From UMGS1958 sp045542415 (GTDB taxonomy: Bacteria > Bacillota > Clostridia > UBA1381), in NCBI GenBank assembly GCA_045542415.1, contig JAZQKZ010000003.1, positions 14,267 to 78,266 of the forward strand: DNA of 64,000 nt. The letters run 5' to 3'. Below are positions 57,401 to 63,989 of this stretch, one piece after another. The position numbers and the translations under genes are program-made. Positions within the stretch are counted from its first letter, which is position 1. Each line of letters begins with the position of its first letter. The notes under the pieces were generated by a model. It worked only from the letters and a program-made list of their open reading frames with translations, made no database searches and was not told the origin of the DNA.

Positions 57401-57909
57401 AATTTATTACATATAAGACGCTTGCACACAGATTCTTTAGCGGATATGGATTTGGTATAAGGAATGAAAACGGTAATAATTATTTACATATAAATTCCGG
57501 AATTTATGATCAGTGGACACGCACTAACCAGGTATATATACAGATTAATGAAACTGTTGAAATTAGTGAAAAACAGACAGTGGCATTTGATATGATGTTC
57601 CCATCAAACAGCGGCACACCGTATATTGAAATGTTGAATGATACCGAAACAGTAATTGATACAATTTCAGTTGCAGCTCTTGGACTTTCAACTGACGAGT
57701 GGTACAGATATGAATTGGTTTATGACGGTTCATCCTATACTGCGAATCTGTATGATTCGGCGGGTGTATTAATAAGCAGTCGTAATCTCGGTGTATCAGC
57801 AGGCACAAAGGTTTTATCTAAGATTGCATTCAAGCAGGATCTTGATTTCGGTTCGTTTGGAAGTACACAGAAAGGAATTGTTTATATTGATAATATGCTG
57901 ATTAACTGA
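54499..57909 (+). CDS. Secreted rhamnogalacturonan lyase, PL11, with Ig-like and LRR-like domains
   Basis: 1136 residues. Signal peptide 1-22 (VFA-EE). The PL11 domain comes directly after it (about 33-690), starting KLDRGLRAVQTDEGVYLSWR, with calcium loops DLDGDGEYEI, DLDGDGKAEI and DVDDDGKDEV. Two bacterial Ig-like domains (about 692-768 and 769-842, each ending in TITY/TISY strands) follow, then a short BspA-like leucine-rich segment (about 846-930, GVSDGVFADTTVKKVYI) and a C-terminal jelly-roll-like domain (about 935-1136). It lacks the N-terminal LamG-like and stalk modules of the first PL11 lyase, so the two enzymes probably act at different places or on different rhamnogalacturonans. 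Confidence 0.93.
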   Translation: MKKRIIASLISTAMLMPGVVFAEEIGSKDWTEKLDRGLRAVQTDEGVYLSWRLHEDEDKVLGTANGNVSFDIYRDGVLIATESETTNYIDADGKIDSKYIVVPEGEAFEVAKVAQNDEIKVYAAAYGDEGRLESVAVFASEEDAENAGFEADKVFVWKGMEPVEVTDMPDSTTAETAVTAESYLTIPLQKPADVTLADGNTYSYSANDASCGDLDGDGEYEIILKWDCNGQDNSNSGYTGNVLLDAYKLDGTFMWRIDLGQNIRAGAHYTQFMVYDLDGDGKAEIGAKTAPGSKDSTGTYVTKGSHLAPLKRVSDATNETSYVDEGGRVLTGAEYYTVFDGEGKTIDTISYPFARGDLNDWGDNYGNRGDRFLGAIAYLDGVNPSIIAVRGYYAKTTVASIRLKGGILSVEHTFTTDDEENSIYTGQGNHNITVADVDDDGKDEVISGSICWDDDLSLLWCSGRGHGDALHIGDYDPTHDGLEYFSVHESGGYEISNSTTSSQGKEGNYGMTVYDAATGEELYHRSASSDTGRGMMANIGSGGFYQIAGSANVTATGNGEFEDKNIGLGTNFRIFWDGDLYDELLNGTSVSNWNGSKIANTFTADGCTSVNGSKSNPSLQADLLGDWREEIVYPTSDSSALRVYMTTEYTGYKMKSLMYDKVYREGVAAEQTAYNQPPHVSFYLADDVFYGKLADIEIDNTNAKTTYYVGEEFDKSGLVVTGKYIDNDDRVISDYSVTGYDSSKSGIQTVTISYLGISKTYDVTVIGESGISVVCADNTFEIGSEISKSDFEIRILYEDGTEAETTDYRISEYNNLAAGSQIITITYAGEEKTFTEEVEVIFESDLVIEDGVITGYNGSAEEVVLPLMDGETVITGVSDGVFADTTVKKVYIYSEDIVFDGDNIFPDNVTIACIEGSTAHEYATNAGLTVELISIGDEVTFEEEFYSQYIGKDMLMQSNSADGTLADEFITYKTLAHRFFSGYGFGIRNENGNNYLHINSGIYDQWTRTNQVYIQINETVEISEKQTVAFDMMFPSNSGTPYIEMLNDTETVIDTISVAALGLSTDEWYRYELVYDGSSYTANLYDSAGVLISSRNLGVSAGTKVLSKIAFKQDLDFGSFGSTQKGIVYIDNMLIN

Positions 57910-57911
57910 AA

Positions 57912-57941
57912 AAAATGGCGGACATTTAAGTCCGCCATTTT
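57912..57941. terminator. Convergent terminator between PL11 and the membrane protein
   Basis: AAAATGGCGGAC (57912-57923) pairs with GTCCGCCATTTT (57930-57941). It works for either strand. Confidence 0.92.
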
Positions 57942-57947
57942 CTGTTG

Positions 57948-59165
57948 TTATCTTACATAACTTGATACAGCACCAATTGCATTTAATACAAGACCGAACA
58001 TCATCGGCAGCATACAAAGTCTGATAGCCTTTGAATTCTTTGGAATTGCCAACGCAATAACAGCAAATGCAAACGGAAGTGCATCGCATGGATATCGGTT
58101 GCCGAAATGCGCACCGCCCATTGTCTTGTGCAGTGTAAGGAACAGTAAATGTACTATAACAAGGGTAAATACCGTGATGTATAGCGATCTGTGCCTTCCT
58201 GCATCAGACATTATACCGTAAATAGTTGCAATAATAAACACAAGAAATACCGGGCTTGAAATAAATATATTAAATCCCTCAGCAGCGGGGAACTGCCAAA
58301 TTCCGTTCTTTATTTCAGGGATTCTGAAGAGCTTGGGGATGTTGGCTTCCAAATATGCAATATTGAACTGACCTGTCTGTACTCTGGTAAACTCCGGCAG
58401 ATAATTATGCCCGAACTCGGCAATACTTCCGAAACGTGCGTAGTTTAAAATCATGTATGAAAGTGCGATTATAAATACCGGAATACCGCACATCCATTTT
58501 GATGCAATAATCTCCTTTAATGTTATATCCGGCTGGTCCTGTCTGAACTTGTTAAAAAGAAGATAAGCAAGAACAAATATGTATATAACACTGAACGGCC
58601 GACAGCCTACCGCACATCCCCAGAAAGCAAGTGAAAGACCTGCTTTGCCGCACATGGCATAATAAACAGACATAAGAGAAAACGTAAAAGCGAGGTTCTG
58701 TGCAATAAACCATACCCATGCATTCTGAGATATATATAACCAGTTGGAGCCAACGGTAAGAAGTAAGGTAAGTACAATTGCACTCATGCCGTGCTTATCG
58801 CACTTGTGAAGAATCTTCATGGCATAAACAACACCTGTGAGAGCAGATATCAAAGCGATTGTTCCGTCACAGCTGTTCCATCCCAAAGCAACGAACGGAA
58901 GCATCAGGTATGAGGGGAAAGGAGGGAAGCTTACAAAATATTTCCCATCCACTATCGCAAGCTCAAGATATGGGTAATCCTTGCCTAAGTGCAACCTGCC
59001 CTCAAGCCATGACTGTGCCTGAAGAATATATGAATTATACGGCTGAGCCTTAAAAAACCACTGTCCCGTGAACATCCATAAAGCAATCAGAATCATAAAT
59101 ACCGAGCCGACTGCTATAAGAATATCAATAGCCGCATCACTTAATCTGAATTTTGGCAACTTCAT
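57948..59165 (-). CDS. Polytopic membrane protein, GT-C-like
   Basis: 405 residues from the ATG at 59165 (AAAGGAG upstream); a longer in-frame start has no site and overlaps the preceding gene. About ten membrane helices. The first outer loop carries YNSYILQAQSWLEGRLHLGKD, and VSFPPFPSYLMLPF follows, which recalls GT-C mannosyl- or arabinosyltransferase-type proteins. CAVGCRPFSVIY lies mid-chain. It is the third gene of the ychF-GH4 transcript. Exact function is unknown; a lipid-linked sugar transferase is the best guess. Confidence 0.55.
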   Translation of the reverse strand: MKLPKFRLSDAAIDILIAVGSVFMILIALWMFTGQWFFKAQPYNSYILQAQSWLEGRLHLGKDYPYLELAIVDGKYFVSFPPFPSYLMLPFVALGWNSCDGTIALISALTGVVYAMKILHKCDKHGMSAIVLTLLLTVGSNWLYISQNAWVWFIAQNLAFTFSLMSVYYAMCGKAGLSLAFWGCAVGCRPFSVIYIFVLAYLLFNKFRQDQPDITLKEIIASKWMCGIPVFIIALSYMILNYARFGSIAEFGHNYLPEFTRVQTGQFNIAYLEANIPKLFRIPEIKNGIWQFPAAEGFNIFISSPVFLVFIIATIYGIMSDAGRHRSLYITVFTLVIVHLLFLTLHKTMGGAHFGNRYPCDALPFAFAVIALAIPKNSKAIRLCMLPMMFGLVLNAIGAVSSYVR

Positions 59166-59220
59166 AAATAAGCTCCTTTCATTAAAAGCAGGGGCGGATT
59201 CAATGTCCGCCCGTGTGTGT

Positions 59221-60603
59221 TTATTTGATATATTCTTTAGTGTTCTCAATCATTTCGTCAAAAAGCTTCTTTGCATCTGCATAAGAGCATGTCACAAGCG
59301 GATCGTTTATGAATGCAGTAAATGCAGCGTCCGTGTCATGGTTTGCTGAAGCGTACATAACAGTTCTGTGATTATGTATATGACGGCTTACCATTGCACA
59401 GATTTCATTTGACATTGTGCCTGCACATACAGGAGTAACTGTATCATGACGGAAAACAGCGTTTGTTTCTACCACTGCACCGAGCGGTAAATCCGGACAC
59501 TGTCCGATATTTGGGATATTTACATTTGATACGAACTCCTTATAGCCTGCAAGAGCCTGCATCATATTGACACCCTCTTCGCCGGTATTACGGAGCTTAA
59601 AATCCTCTTCGCCGCTGACTAATCTCGCACTCTTTGCAAGACGTTCCTTTAAATCATTTTTTCTCCACGAAACCTTGGTAAGATTAAATTTCCAGTTTTT
59701 AACTGTTTCAGGATCGGCAAGATACATCTTTCCCGGCATAAATTCTGCTAAATGTCTGTCGCCTGCGGCGGCAATTGAGCCATAGCGTCGGAATAAATCA
59801 AACTTTACCTTGTGAGCACAGCTGAAAGAGGAATTCATCCAGTGGTCTTTTTCGTCAAGAGCTTCATAGCCGTTTATGTAATACTTATCTACAAACTCGC
59901 TGTAAAGCTCAACGAGATTGATGTTTCTGTAGTGTCCCGATGAGAGCCATGTGAAGTGGTTGATGCCCTGGACATTTACATTAATATCTTTACGTTCAAC
60001 ACCTTTTATTCCTCTTAACTCCTCAAGAGCTGTTGATAAAAGCTTCTGCGTTGAAAATACTTCATGACAGCATCCGAAAGCTTTTATTTTCGGGAAATAG
60101 TGATAAAGAGCCGTTACGCATAAGGACATCGGATTTGTGTAGTTGATTACCCATGCTTCGGGGGAGTAATCACGAATTGCCTCTGCAATAGGCTTGTACA
60201 TAGGTATTGTTCTTAAGGCTCTGATGATACCGCCCGGACCGGCAGTGTCGCCGACGGACTGATATATTCCGTATTTCTCCGGTGTGTGAACATCAGATTC
60301 CATTTCATCAAATGTTCCCGGCAATATCGAAATAACAACAAAATCTGCCCCTGTAAGAGCGGATTGTAATGAGTCGCAAGCGACATAGTCCCATACACTC
60401 TTTGCTCCCTCGACGTTGCGTACTCTGTTACCGATAATCTCATTGGCATGTGCGGCTTCGTGGTCAATATCATAAAGACGCACTGTACCCGAAAGCACAT
60501 CCTGCGATGCAAGGTCGCTCATAAGTCCCCATGCCCAGCCGCGTGAGCCTCCGCCGATATATGCAATTACAACATCCTCGGCATGATTTTCGTAATATTT
60601 CAT
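59221..60603 (-). CDS. GH4 family glycosidase, probable alpha-galacturonidase
   Basis: 460 residues, cytoplasmic (no signal peptide). The NAD-binding start is IAYIGGGSRGWAWG. YTNPMS at about 155-160 and CHEV at 179-182 mark the GH4 metal/active site. Recalled from family knowledge, CHEV distinguishes the alpha-galacturonidase group (LplD of Bacillus subtilis) from CHSV-type alpha-glucosidases and galactosidases and from the CN- and CD-type phospho-glycosidases. GINHFTWL follows. GH4 enzymes use NAD and Mn and a redox-elimination mechanism. Beside PL1 and PL11 lyases, release of galacturonic acid from short oligomers is the natural role. It starts 14 bases after ychF. Confidence 0.82.
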   Translation of the reverse strand: MKYYENHAEDVVIAYIGGGSRGWAWGLMSDLASQDVLSGTVRLYDIDHEAAHANEIIGNRVRNVEGAKSVWDYVACDSLQSALTGADFVVISILPGTFDEMESDVHTPEKYGIYQSVGDTAGPGGIIRALRTIPMYKPIAEAIRDYSPEAWVINYTNPMSLCVTALYHYFPKIKAFGCCHEVFSTQKLLSTALEELRGIKGVERKDINVNVQGINHFTWLSSGHYRNINLVELYSEFVDKYYINGYEALDEKDHWMNSSFSCAHKVKFDLFRRYGSIAAAGDRHLAEFMPGKMYLADPETVKNWKFNLTKVSWRKNDLKERLAKSARLVSGEEDFKLRNTGEEGVNMMQALAGYKEFVSNVNIPNIGQCPDLPLGAVVETNAVFRHDTVTPVCAGTMSNEICAMVSRHIHNHRTVMYASANHDTDAAFTAFINDPLVTCSYADAKKLFDEMIENTKEYIK

Positions 60604-60617
60604 AATATTTTTACCTC

Positions 60618-61712
60618 TTATACGTTAAATCTGAAGAGAACAATATCGCCATCTTTCATGACGTATTCCTTACCCTCGCTGCGTACTAAGCCTTTTTCCT
60701 TTGCAGCAGCCATAGTACCGCATTCCATAAGATCATCATAGTGAACAACCTCAGCACGGATAAAGCCACGCTCGAAGTCGCTGTGAATTTTACCTGCTGC
60801 CTGCGGTGCCTTGGTTCCCTTGGTGATAGTCCATGCTCGTACCTCCGGCTCACCTGCTGTAAGATAGCTGATAAGTCCGAGTAATGAATAGCTTGCTTTT
60901 ACAAGTCGGTCAAGACCTGACTCACTTATTCCAAGCTCTTCTAAGAACATAGCCTTTTCTTCACCGTCAAGCTGTGCGATTTCTTCTTCAATTCTTGCCG
61001 AAACAGGCATAACCTGTGAATTTTCCTTTGCGGCAAACTCTTTTACAGCATTTACATACTTGTTGTTTTCAATGCCCTCTGCAAAGTCTGTTTCTGCGAC
61101 ATTTGCAGCATAAATTACCGGCTTCATTGTAATGAGAAATACTTCTTTCATGATAGCAAGCTCTTCATCTGTGTAATCAAGTGAGCGTGCCGGCATCTCG
61201 TTTTCAAGTGTTGACTTTACTCTTTCAAGTAATTCTAATTCCTTGGCAAGGCTCTTGTCGCCTTTCATGGCTTTTTTCGTGCGGTCAATTCGTCTGTCTA
61301 TCATTTCGATATCCGAGAAAATAAGCTCAAGATTTATTATTTCGATATCACGCACGGGGTCAACTGAACCATCAACATGAGTGATGTTGCTGTCCTCAAA
61401 GCAACGTACAACATGAACAATAGCATCGCATTCACGGATGTTTGCAAGGAACTTGTTGCCAAGACCCTCGCCCTTTGATGCACCCTTTACGAGACCTGCG
61501 ATATCAACAAATTCAATAAAAGCATGAGTGAGTTTTTTTGGATTATACATCTCAGCGAGCTTGTCAAGTCTTTCGTCCGGTACATCAACAATACCTACGT
61601 TAGGCTCAATTGTACAGAACGGATAATTGGCACTTTCGGCACCTGCCTGTGTTATAGCGTTAAAAAGGGTTGATTTTCCGACATTCGGAAGACCCACTAT
61701 TCCTAATTTCAT
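60618..61712 (-). CDS. ychF: Redox-regulated ATPase YchF/OLA1
   Basis: 364 residues. The P-loop GLPNVGKST, FVDIAGLVKGASKGEGLGN and the modified NVAETD-type G4 region (binding ATP rather than GTP) are present; the C-terminal TGS domain contains FIRAEVVHYDDLMECG. It is ribosome-associated and linked to stress responses. Its leader is about 135 bases and includes a hairpin. It is followed by the GH4 gene 14 bases on, so a housekeeping ATPase and a sugar enzyme share a transcript. Confidence 0.96.
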   Translation of the reverse strand: MKLGIVGLPNVGKSTLFNAITQAGAESANYPFCTIEPNVGIVDVPDERLDKLAEMYNPKKLTHAFIEFVDIAGLVKGASKGEGLGNKFLANIRECDAIVHVVRCFEDSNITHVDGSVDPVRDIEIINLELIFSDIEMIDRRIDRTKKAMKGDKSLAKELELLERVKSTLENEMPARSLDYTDEELAIMKEVFLITMKPVIYAANVAETDFAEGIENNKYVNAVKEFAAKENSQVMPVSARIEEEIAQLDGEEKAMFLEELGISESGLDRLVKASYSLLGLISYLTAGEPEVRAWTITKGTKAPQAAGKIHSDFERGFIRAEVVHYDDLMECGTMAAAKEKGLVRSEGKEYVMKDGDIVLFRFNV

Positions 61713-61750
61713 TTTTTTTCTACATCTCCTTTATTTATGCGGTTTTTCGG

Positions 61751-61773
61751 GCGAAGTAACGTTGTTGCTTCGC
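61751..61773 (-). other. Hairpin in the ychF leader
   Basis: GCGAAG (61751-61756) pairs with CTTCGC (61768-61773), continued inward by AAC/GTT pairs. It is not followed by a T-run, so it is not a plain terminator. It lies about 40 bases before the ychF start and may stabilise or regulate the transcript. Confidence 0.5.
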
Positions 61774-61856
61774 AATTAATACACCATTTTTTCGAATTAT
61801 GTGTTTTAAATTGTGCTACGACTTTTTTGTTGAGAAAAAGCCAATAATACATAAAT

Positions 61857-61885
61857 ATTATATCACATGGGCTGTGATTTTTCAA
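61857..61885 (-). promoter_or_regulatory. Promoter of the ychF-GH4 operon
   Basis: Minus strand: TTGAAA (61885-61880), a 17-base spacer, TATAAT (61862-61857) with TGA before it. Confidence 0.85.
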
Positions 61886-61945
61886 TAGTTATATTTTAAA
61901 TAATATAACTTTTGTGTTAATCAACTGAATTTTTTTGTGTTTGGA

Positions 61946-61974
61946 TTGAACTTTGGAGCAAAGTATGATAAAAT
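61946..61974 (+). promoter_or_regulatory. Promoter of the PL22-like gene
   Basis: TTGAAC (61946-61951), a 17-base spacer, TAAAAT (61969-61974) with TGA before it. Confidence 0.78.
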
Positions 61975-62048
61975 AAAAAATATAAAGACTAGTCTGAATT
62001 TTTTTGTTGATTCGGCATGAGATAAAAAACACTAAAAAGGAGCAAATT

Positions 62049-63113
62049 ATGAATATATATAAAATAGCAGAGGGTGATTTTTCGACTCTTGGAGGAATGA
62101 ACGGAGGCATGCTTGAAAGTCCTGATTCAAGCCGGTTGGTATATGCACGAAAAAAGGATCTGACTGTGAGTAGCGGAATGGAAATATGGGTATGCGATCG
62201 TAACGGCACAAACCACCGCCATATTTTTACGGTGAACTGCATGAACCATAACGGACCGTCAGCGACATTTATTAATAATACGGATATAGTGTTCCGTGAC
62301 TCGCAGGATGGTTTGCCTGTTTTCAGGATTATGAATATTGATACCGGAGAAATCCGTCATAAAATTTTTGCAAAGGAAAGTCACTGTGCAGAGAACGGAT
62401 TGTATCCGTTTTCATTATCAGCTGAATTTGAGGGAAAAAATCCTGCTTATCCGCAGATAAGCGGCAGCGGAATTTACATACTTGATACTGATACGGATAC
62501 AATAAAAAAAGTGGCAAGTGACAATGATATTTTAAATATCGTAAAATCAGCCGGACTGACACCGACTGAATATACAGCCTCGGTCAGCCATGTGCAGCTT
62601 AATCCGTCGGGAACCTCGGTGATGATGAGATTGAGCGTAAGTGAATGTCCCGTGTTTGGTGCGTTGGGAGCGATTGATTTAAAAACCGGTAAAACTCATC
62701 TTATCCCTGATAAGCCGGTACATCAGCTTTGGTATGATGACGATACCTATATGGCAACACGACAGTTCAATCGCGGCAGGCATATTGAGATGGAAACAAG
62801 CTATCTTGCGAGATTTGATAAGGATGGTAAAGAGATAGAGGTTCTCGGAGGGATAGGCAATCATATGGACGGAAATAAGGACAGAACCTTGTTTGCAGGA
62901 GACAGGTGCTATCCGGGATATTCGCCCGATGTCTATTTATATGAAAAGGGTAATAAAAAGCCTTCGGAAGTTTTTGAAATAGGTGATTTTCAGGATATAG
63001 TGTGGAAGCTGCAGGTGCATCCTAACCCGTCTTTTTCGCGTGACGGTAGGCGTCTTTATTTCAACCGTCCTGTAAGCAATGAGAAAACAGAGCTTGTTTT
63101 TGCTGAAATCTGA
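62049..63113 (+). CDS. Oligogalacturonate lyase-like beta-propeller (PL22-related)
   Basis: 354 residues from ATG 62049 (AAAAAGGAG upstream). No signal peptide. Repeated four-stranded blade patterns indicate a seven-bladed propeller. From memory of the Yersinia PL22 enzyme, its catalytic and metal residues fall in HEFW, an EHxxS..GD block and QVTHPHPSF. Here the matching places are H225 (VHQLWYDDD), H272 (NHMDGNKDRTLFAGD) and Q322-V-H324-P-N326-PSF. One ligand histidine appears replaced by asparagine. PL22 enzymes split short galacturonate oligomers in the cytoplasm, which fits the neighbours. It could instead be a TolB-like propeller with a different role. Confidence 0.55.
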   Translation: MNIYKIAEGDFSTLGGMNGGMLESPDSSRLVYARKKDLTVSSGMEIWVCDRNGTNHRHIFTVNCMNHNGPSATFINNTDIVFRDSQDGLPVFRIMNIDTGEIRHKIFAKESHCAENGLYPFSLSAEFEGKNPAYPQISGSGIYILDTDTDTIKKVASDNDILNIVKSAGLTPTEYTASVSHVQLNPSGTSVMMRLSVSECPVFGALGAIDLKTGKTHLIPDKPVHQLWYDDDTYMATRQFNRGRHIEMETSYLARFDKDGKEIEVLGGIGNHMDGNKDRTLFAGDRCYPGYSPDVYLYEKGNKKPSEVFEIGDFQDIVWKLQVHPNPSFSRDGRRLYFNRPVSNEKTELVFAEI

Positions 63114-63120
63114 GGTTTAC

Positions 63121-63140
63121 AAAATTTTACAAAATTTTAC
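63121..63140. repeat. Tandem decamer after the PL22-like gene
   Basis: AAAATTTTAC occurs twice back to back (63121-63130, 63131-63140), just upstream of the next promoter. It is strongly A/T and partly palindromic, perhaps a bent or protein-binding site. Confidence 0.5.
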
Positions 63141-63159
63141 ATTTTTTGGTCTTTATCTA

Positions 63160-63189
63160 TTGACAATGCTGCTTTTGGTATGATACAAT
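63160..63189 (+). promoter_or_regulatory. Promoter of the XRE regulator gene
   Basis: TTGACA (63160-63165), an 18-base spacer, TACAAT (63184-63189) with TGA before it. Confidence 0.78.
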
Positions 63190-63246
63190 GAGGGTGTCAG
63201 ATTGGCTGGGTTTCAATCTATAAGAAAAGGAAAGTAGAGGTTAAAA

Positions 63247-63777
63247 ATGGGACGTACTGAAAAATGGACATTATCCGAACAGGAGAAGGATAATTACATA
63301 TCAAATCTTACGGCTGAATTGCCTGCATTAAGGGCAAAGCTTGGAATATCACAGGGGGATTTGGCAAGACTTATAGGCATTTCCAGACAGACCTTGAGTG
63401 CAATCGAAAGAGATGAGAGAAAGATGTCATGGGATACTTATTTGTCAATGATGTTCTTTTTTGACTATAATAAGCTGACGCATCCGACAATCAGAGATGT
63501 TGATATATTCCCTGAAACGATGCTCAGAAGATTTAACAAAGGCGATAAGACAACATCGCTTGGCTGGGAGTCGCTTATAGATTCTTCATTTGAGGGTATA
63601 ATTGATAAGCTCGACGATAAGGCAATGAATACCTTAAAGACAACATTGCTTGTCGAGTATGCAAGATGTACCAATGCATCAACAGAGACTCTTATAAAGG
63701 CATTTAATGAGCTTAAAATAGAAAAGCCGGTGCCTGTAGAAAAGACTTCAAGAAGAGGCAGAAAAAAGAGTAAATAG
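63247..63777 (+). CDS. XRE-family transcriptional regulator
   Basis: 176 residues. The helix-turn-helix lies at about 28-60: LPALRAKLGISQGDLARLIG, then ISRQTLSAIERDERKM, a textbook Cro/CI fold. Residues 70-150 form a second helical region of unknown type, and the tail is basic (SRRGRKKSK). Such proteins bind DNA operators. It may regulate the neighbouring galacturonate gene, but nothing in the sequence proves it. ATG 63247 follows GGAAAGTAGAGG. Confidence 0.88.
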   Translation: MGRTEKWTLSEQEKDNYISNLTAELPALRAKLGISQGDLARLIGISRQTLSAIERDERKMSWDTYLSMMFFFDYNKLTHPTIRDVDIFPETMLRRFNKGDKTTSLGWESLIDSSFEGIIDKLDDKAMNTLKTTLLVEYARCTNASTETLIKAFNELKIEKPVPVEKTSRRGRKKSK

Positions 63778-63781
63778 TGAA

Positions 63782-63813
63782 AAGGTATCCGTATCATGCG
63801 ATACGGATGCCTT
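63782..63813 (+). terminator. Strong hairpin after the XRE gene, lacking a T-run
   Basis: AAGGTATCCGTATC (63782-63795) pairs with GATACGGATGCCTT (63800-63813), 14 pairs with one G-U, loop ATGC. No T-run follows, so it may be a weak terminator or a stabilising element. Confidence 0.6.
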
Positions 63814-63827
63814 AGACCGACGACAAA

Positions 63828-63839
63828 TTGGTCAGACCA
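63828..63839. promoter_or_regulatory. GntR-type operator-like dyad
   Basis: TTGGTCAGACCA contains TGGT-CAG-ACCA, the dyad typical of FadR/GntR-family operators. There is no GntR gene in the window and no clear promoter directly at it, so the assignment is weak. Confidence 0.3.
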
Positions 63840-63889
63840 CGCATAATGGTTTGATAAAAATAAAAATCAAAAATTTATTTTCTTTTGCG

Positions 63890-63924
63890 AACGGCGGGCG
63901 TCCCATCGAGGAACGCCCGCCGTT
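63890..63924. terminator. G+C-rich 12-bp hairpin followed by a T-run
   Basis: AACGGCGGGCGT (63890-63901) and ACGCCCGCCGTT (63913-63924) pair perfectly. GCG and six Ts follow. It is far more G+C-rich than its surroundings. Either a terminator or part of a repeat. Confidence 0.55.
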
Positions 63925-63931
63925 ATGCGTT

Positions 63932-63989
63932 TTTTACGAAAAGAAACTCTAACGTACCCATGTACGCCTACGAGTTCCTTTTCGCAAAA
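63932..63989. repeat. Candidate small palindromic element with GTAC-N4-GTACG core (copy B)
   Basis: The ends TTTTACGAAAAG and CTTTTCGCAAAA pair at 11 of 12 positions (one G-U), continuing with AACTC/GAGTT. The centre is GTAC (63954-63957), CCAT, GTACG (63962-63966). The core and the CG-AAA ends match copy A at 17705-17787. It lies next to the window edge and may continue beyond it. Confidence 0.5.

Larger units (their letters stand above)
61713..62048. other. Divergent intergenic region between ychF and the PL22-like gene
   Basis: 336 bases, A+T-rich, no gene. It contains the ychF leader with a hairpin (61751-61773), the ychF promoter (61857-61885, minus) and the promoter of the PL22-like gene (61946-61974, plus). 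Nothing else recognised. Confidence 0.75.

Noticed and set aside
63160..63246. Autoregulatory operator for the XRE protein
   Set aside because: No clear dyad overlaps its promoter; the AAAATTTTAC tandem upstream is A+T-rich and too simple to call an operator.
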